From UBA5109 sp963975155 (GTDB lineage Bacteria; Pseudomonadota; Gammaproteobacteria; Pseudomonadales; Pseudohongiellaceae), in assembly GCA_963975155.1 (NCBI GenBank), contig CAXBFG010000004.1, positions 124,001-188,000 on the forward strand: a DNA stretch of 64,000 bases, written 5' to 3'. Shown here piece after piece: positions 60,955-64,000 of the stretch. Numbering within the stretch: the stretch's first letter is position 1; every line of letters starts with the position of its first letter. The notes below the pieces were generated by a model. The model searched no databases. It saw only the letters and a program-made list of their open reading frames with translations, and was not told where the DNA came from. A program made the translations under genes and the position numbers.

Positions 60955-62194
60955 CGCCGAGAACAATATATTTCTGGGACGTCAGCCCTTCCAGACCTAC
61001 CGGTCCGCGGGCATGGATTTTATCGGTTGAAATGCCGACCTCTGCTCCAAGCCCATATTCAAAGCCGTCTGCAAAACGAGTCGAGGCATTGATCATGACA
61101 GAACTGGAATCTACTTCGCGCAAAAAACGCATTCCTCTGACATAACTTTCAGTCACTATGCTGTCGGTATGTTGCGAGCCATGTCTGTTTATGTGCTCAA
61201 TTGCCTCATCCAGGCCTGCTACAACTCTGATCGACAGGATCGGCGCCAGATATTCTGTTTCCCAGTCTTCATTGGTGGCAGCTTTAATGCCTGGCAGAAT
61301 TTTTAAGCTTTGTTCGCAGCCTCTAAGTTCAACTTCTTTTTCATCATATACCTGCATAATTTGCGGGAGGAAATCTTTAGCTATAGATTGGGCTACCAGC
61401 AAAGTTTCCATGGCATTACAGACACCATAACGATTGGTTTTGGCATTAAGCGCGATGTTCACCGCCTTACTCATGTCGGCACCATCGTCAATATAGACAT
61501 GACAGATTCCATCCAGGTGCTTGATTACCGGGACCTTGGCATCCTTACTGATACGTTCAATCAGGCCTTTACCACCGCGGGGCACAATGACATCGATATA
61601 TTCAGGCATGGTAATTAACTGACCTACTGCTTCCCGATCTGTAGTATCTACCACTTGAACTGCCGTAGCCGGTAAAGATGCTTTTTCAAGCCCCTTGCTG
61701 ACACAGGCAGCAATGGCCTGATTCGAATGAAGTGCTTCGGAACCGCCACGCAAAATAGTGGCATTGCCGGATTTCAGACAAAGGCTGGCCGCTTCGGCTG
61801 TCACATTTGGTCGCGATTCGTAGATAATGCCTATGACACCCAGAGGCACACGCATTTTTCCTACCTGAATACCGCTGGGCATATAACGCATAGCGGATAT
61901 TTCACCTATCGGATCAGCCAGAGCAGCAACCTGATGTAAGCCTTCGATCATGCCATCAATGCGAAGAGGACTGAGTTCCAGCCTGTCCAGCATAGCCGGT
62001 GCAAGGCCCTTTTTCTGGCCCGCAAGCAAATCCTGAGCATTTGCTTCAGCAAGTTGTGCGCGACCAGCTTCAATCGCATCTGCAGTAAACAGCAATGCCT
62101 GATTTTTGGCTTCAGTTGTTGCAGCAGCCATCTGTCTGGATGCAACTCGGGCATTTTTGCCCAGACGCTGCATGAGTTCCTTGATCTCCGACAT
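60935..62194 (-). CDS. proA: Gamma-glutamyl phosphate reductase
   Basis: A 419-residue enzyme that reduces gamma-glutamyl phosphate to glutamate semialdehyde in proline synthesis. VPLGVIGIIYESRPNVTAEA is the signature, VIVPRGGKGLIERISKDAKV the cofactor region, and KTNRYGVCNAMETLLV contains the catalytic Cys. I place the start at 62194 (MSEIKELM), with GGGA a few bases upstream; the upstream ATG at 62206 is possible. The first gene of the proA-nadD-rsfS-rlmH cluster. Confidence 0.96.
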   Translation of the reverse strand: MSEIKELMQRLGKNARVASRQMAAATTEAKNQALLFTADAIEAGRAQLAEANAQDLLAGQKKGLAPAMLDRLELSPLRIDGMIEGLHQVAALADPIGEISAMRYMPSGIQVGKMRVPLGVIGIIYESRPNVTAEAASLCLKSGNATILRGGSEALHSNQAIAACVSKGLEKASLPATAVQVVDTTDREAVGQLITMPEYIDVIVPRGGKGLIERISKDAKVPVIKHLDGICHVYIDDGADMSKAVNIALNAKTNRYGVCNAMETLLVAQSIAKDFLPQIMQVYDEKEVELRGCEQSLKILPGIKAATNEDWETEYLAPILSIRVVAGLDEAIEHINRHGSQHTDSIVTESYVRGMRFLREVDSSSVMINASTRFADGFEYGLGAEVGISTDKIHARGPVGLEGLTSQKYIVLGDGHIRN

Positions 62195-62315
62195 GCTAAT
62201 TCCCATAGCTTGTTAAAAGAAGCGCGATTATAACTGATTCTTCAGTTAAATAACTTAGCCGTTGAGCTTTGTGGTGATCCAGGGAGCGAATATCCATCCC
62301 GGAATAATCTGAGAA

Positions 62316-62618
62316 TCAGGCAATTAATTCACTCGGCTCTATATCACCCGCTACCAGCCTTTCCTTTTGCGCGGCTTTTAACTGTTTAATCTGATATTCC
62401 AGTCGGGATGCTGCTGCACGATCTGCCACTTCTGTAAAAAACACCAGGCGCAGGGGCCCTTTGCCGCGTAAAAACTTGGCTGCCCGTTTACCCCCACTCT
62501 GATGTTCATGAAAACGGCGCTCGACATCTGTACTGATGCCCGTATAAAGCTGTCCTGCTGCTGTTTTAATTAAATAAACAAACCAGCTTGTTTTTTGTTC
62601 AGACACATCCAACACCAT
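62316..62618 (-). CDS. GIY-YIG nuclease-superfamily protein (UPF0213-like)
   Basis: A 100-residue stand-alone GIY-YIG domain. WFVYLIKTAAGQLYTGISTD carries the two short motifs (VYLI for GIY and YTGIS for YIG), with RRFHEHQSGGKRAAKFLRGK providing the Arg/His side chains and ASRLEYQIKQLKAAQKERL the terminal helix with Glu. Same type as E. coli YhbQ. DNA-repair or structural function is suggested but not settled. Confidence 0.88.
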   Translation of the reverse strand: MVLDVSEQKTSWFVYLIKTAAGQLYTGISTDVERRFHEHQSGGKRAAKFLRGKGPLRLVFFTEVADRAAASRLEYQIKQLKAAQKERLVAGDIEPSELIA

Positions 62619-62782
62619 AAATTTTTCGTAAAGTAATAGGAAAACAAGAGGCTTTCACTGGAAATTTTACCCATTTCCTTGTATAAATGCGGCTCCTCAT
62701 TGAGCGAATACCAGACTCAAACATAAACCCTATAACAGGTCTCCTTATAGACCGCTTATAGCACTACAGGAAAATCCAAAAG

Positions 62783-63952
62783 ATGTATAAAATTCAGACA
62801 TTTAACCAAATTTCTGATAAAGGTTTATCACGCTTTCCAAAGCAGGACTACGAAGTTTCACCCGATATTACAGATCCTGATGCTATCGTACTACGTAGCT
62901 TTAAACTTTCCATGGAAAATGTCACACCGAGCCTGAAAGCTGTCGCCAGAGCTGGCGCCGGTGTCAATAATGTACCCGTAGACGAATACACCAAACAGGG
63001 CATTGTTGTTTTTAATACTCCAGGGGCCAATGCCAATGCTGTCAAAGAACTCGTGCTATGCGGAATGCTGCTTTCCTCACGTGGCATCATAAGCGGTATA
63101 AACTGGGTAAATTCACTTGCAGAACAAAAGGATTTCAGTGAGCTCGGCCCGCAAGTTGAAGCAGGCAAGAAAAATTTTAAAGGATCTGAACTGGCCGGTA
63201 AAACATTGGGCGTGGTTGGCCTGGGATCTATCGGTGCAATGGTTGCCAATGCAGCTATAGACCTTGGTATGAAGGTGCTGGGTTACGATCCTGCCATTTC
63301 GATTGAAGCTGCATGGCGTCTGGCTAATCAGGTAGAAAAGCAGGAAAACATGACGTCCTTACTGGCGAAATCTGATTTTGTTACCTTACATCTGCCCATG
63401 CTGGACAGCACTCGCAACCTGATTGATGAAAAAGCGATCAATTATTTCAAGCCGGGTTGCGTATTATTGAATTTTTCGCGTGACGCTATTGTCAATACCG
63501 ATGCTTTATTAAAAGGCCTGGAAAATGGACGCATCGGGAAATATGTCTGCGATTTCCCAACCAAGGAGATGCTGGGTAATGAACAGGTGATACTGATGCC
63601 GCATATCGGAGCCAGTACAGATGAAGCAGAAGATAATTGCGCAGTCATGGCTGTGGATCAGCTAAAGGATTTTCTGGAAAATGGCAATATTCTGAATTCA
63701 GTTAACTTCCCTAAAATTTCATTGGAAAGAAACGATGGTGTGAGACTGGCAATCGTCAATGAAAACGTACCTGGCATGCTTGGTAAAATCACCTCAATTC
63801 TTGCCGAAAAGAACATTAATGTGCTGGAGTTATTAAACAAAAGCCGGGGCGATATCGCCTATAACCTGATCGACGTTGAGAGTAAACCTGATGACAGCAC
63901 CATCGCTGACATTCTGGCTATCGAGCATGTTACTAAAGTCTGGATTATCTAG
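62783..63952 (+). CDS. serA: D-3-phosphoglycerate dehydrogenase
   Basis: A 389-residue enzyme that starts serine biosynthesis by oxidising 3-phosphoglycerate. NAD motif LGVVGLGSIGAMVANA, catalytic Arg in NFSRDAIVNTDALL, catalytic His in LMPHIGASTDEAEDN, and a C-terminal ACT domain (VRLAIVNENVPGMLGKITSI, NINVLELLNKSRGDIAYNLI) for regulation. It is a short form without the long intervening domain. ATG at 62783 follows an AGGAAAATCC ribosome-binding region. It ends just before another gene, which by common order may be serC. Confidence 0.95.
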   Translation: MYKIQTFNQISDKGLSRFPKQDYEVSPDITDPDAIVLRSFKLSMENVTPSLKAVARAGAGVNNVPVDEYTKQGIVVFNTPGANANAVKELVLCGMLLSSRGIISGINWVNSLAEQKDFSELGPQVEAGKKNFKGSELAGKTLGVVGLGSIGAMVANAAIDLGMKVLGYDPAISIEAAWRLANQVEKQENMTSLLAKSDFVTLHLPMLDSTRNLIDEKAINYFKPGCVLLNFSRDAIVNTDALLKGLENGRIGKYVCDFPTKEMLGNEQVILMPHIGASTDEAEDNCAVMAVDQLKDFLENGNILNSVNFPKISLERNDGVRLAIVNENVPGMLGKITSILAEKNINVLELLNKSRGDIAYNLIDVESKPDDSTIADILAIEHVTKVWII

Positions 63953-63990
63953 ACTGTAAATTTAACCTTTTAAAGAAATCGGAAAAGTAA

Positions 63991-64000
63991 ATGACTAAGC
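63991..64000 (+). CDS. Start of a further gene (three codons visible)
   Basis: GGAAAAGTAA precedes ATGACTAAGC at the very end of the window, 38 bases after serA. Only Met-Thr-Lys can be read, so the product cannot be named; phosphoserine aminotransferase would be a reasonable guess from context. Confidence 0.4.

Noticed and set aside
1..64000. CRISPR arrays, tRNA and rRNA genes
   Set aside because: No regularly spaced short repeats and no rRNA or tRNA-like segments were noticed on reading; a computational scan would be needed to exclude tRNAs fully.

Overview
The window looks like chromosomal DNA of a free-living, probably marine, gammaproteobacterium of moderate GC content. The evidence is gene order and content: rpsP-rimM-trmD-rplS followed by dsbC, ffh next to ypjD and a CorB/YfjD-type gene, proA-nadD-rsfS-rlmH, purK-purE, two TonB-dependent receptors, DUF5916/DUF6152 proteins and a glucosylglycerate cassette. 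I could not place it more finely; a Cellvibrionales-like or related marine lineage is a guess. No rRNA, tRNA or CRISPR array was recognised.

Layout. 1-4.1 kb (minus strand): ribosomal and translation genes (dsbC fragment, rplS, trmD, rimM, rpsP) and ffh. 4.1-7.7 kb (plus): ypjD, a CNNM/CorB-type membrane protein, a Nudix hydrolase and fdhD. 8.2-13.1 kb: a soluble NAD-linked molybdenum formate dehydrogenase (fdsGBA). 13.2-19.8 kb: exported proteins (DUF5916 barrel, DUF6152, a 32-residue membrane peptide, a PHB-depolymerase-like esterase) and a SoxCD-type sulfite dehydrogenase pair. FdhD, FdsA, SoxC and MobA (19.8 kb) form a molybdenum-enzyme neighbourhood. 20.4-23.3 kb: mscS, pirin and small membrane proteins.

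23.4-26.8 kb is the most accessory-like stretch: an IS1595-type transposase, a compact orphan transcription unit (extended -10, folded leader, 34-codon ORF, 3' hairpin, terminator), a helical protein with a HEPN-like RNKYLH motif overlapped by an antisense small ORF, and a tandem pair of small membrane proteins, one truncated. 27.5-31.4 kb: a M16 lipoprotein protease, a NadR-like kinase and a small MshEN-like protein. 31.65 kb: a TPP riboswitch controlling a TonB-dependent receptor.

34.1-42.4 kb is a ten-gene, tightly coupled operon: thermostable-hemolysin-family protein, AMP-forming ligase, heme-oxygenase-fold enzyme, SDR, TPR protein, OmpR-type regulator, histidine kinase, cupredoxin, FTR1-type permease and a predicted outer-membrane protein. 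A PmrA-box-like direct repeat lies upstream of the first gene. This is the best candidate here for an undescribed functional system: a small-molecule pathway tied to metal sensing and uptake.

42.9-46.9 kb (minus): an aromatic/aspartate aminotransferase, purE, purK and a diheme cytochrome c. 47.3-49.6 kb: a second TonB-dependent receptor with a clear terminator. 49.8-53.6 kb (minus): glucosylglycerate synthesis (phosphatase, synthase) with a GH13 sugar phosphorylase. 54.3-59.4 kb: a DUF1499 protein and a MacB/LolD-type ABC exporter. 59.5-64 kb: rlmH, rsfS, nadD, proA, a GIY-YIG protein, serA and the start of one more gene.

Two copies of a non-coding element of about 440 bp (42465-42906 and 53793-54230) are each flanked by a perfect 9-bp direct repeat, have imperfect terminal inverted repeats and fold into arms whose stems show compensatory base changes between the copies. 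This is the strongest non-genic signal in the window: a structured MITE-like mobile element.
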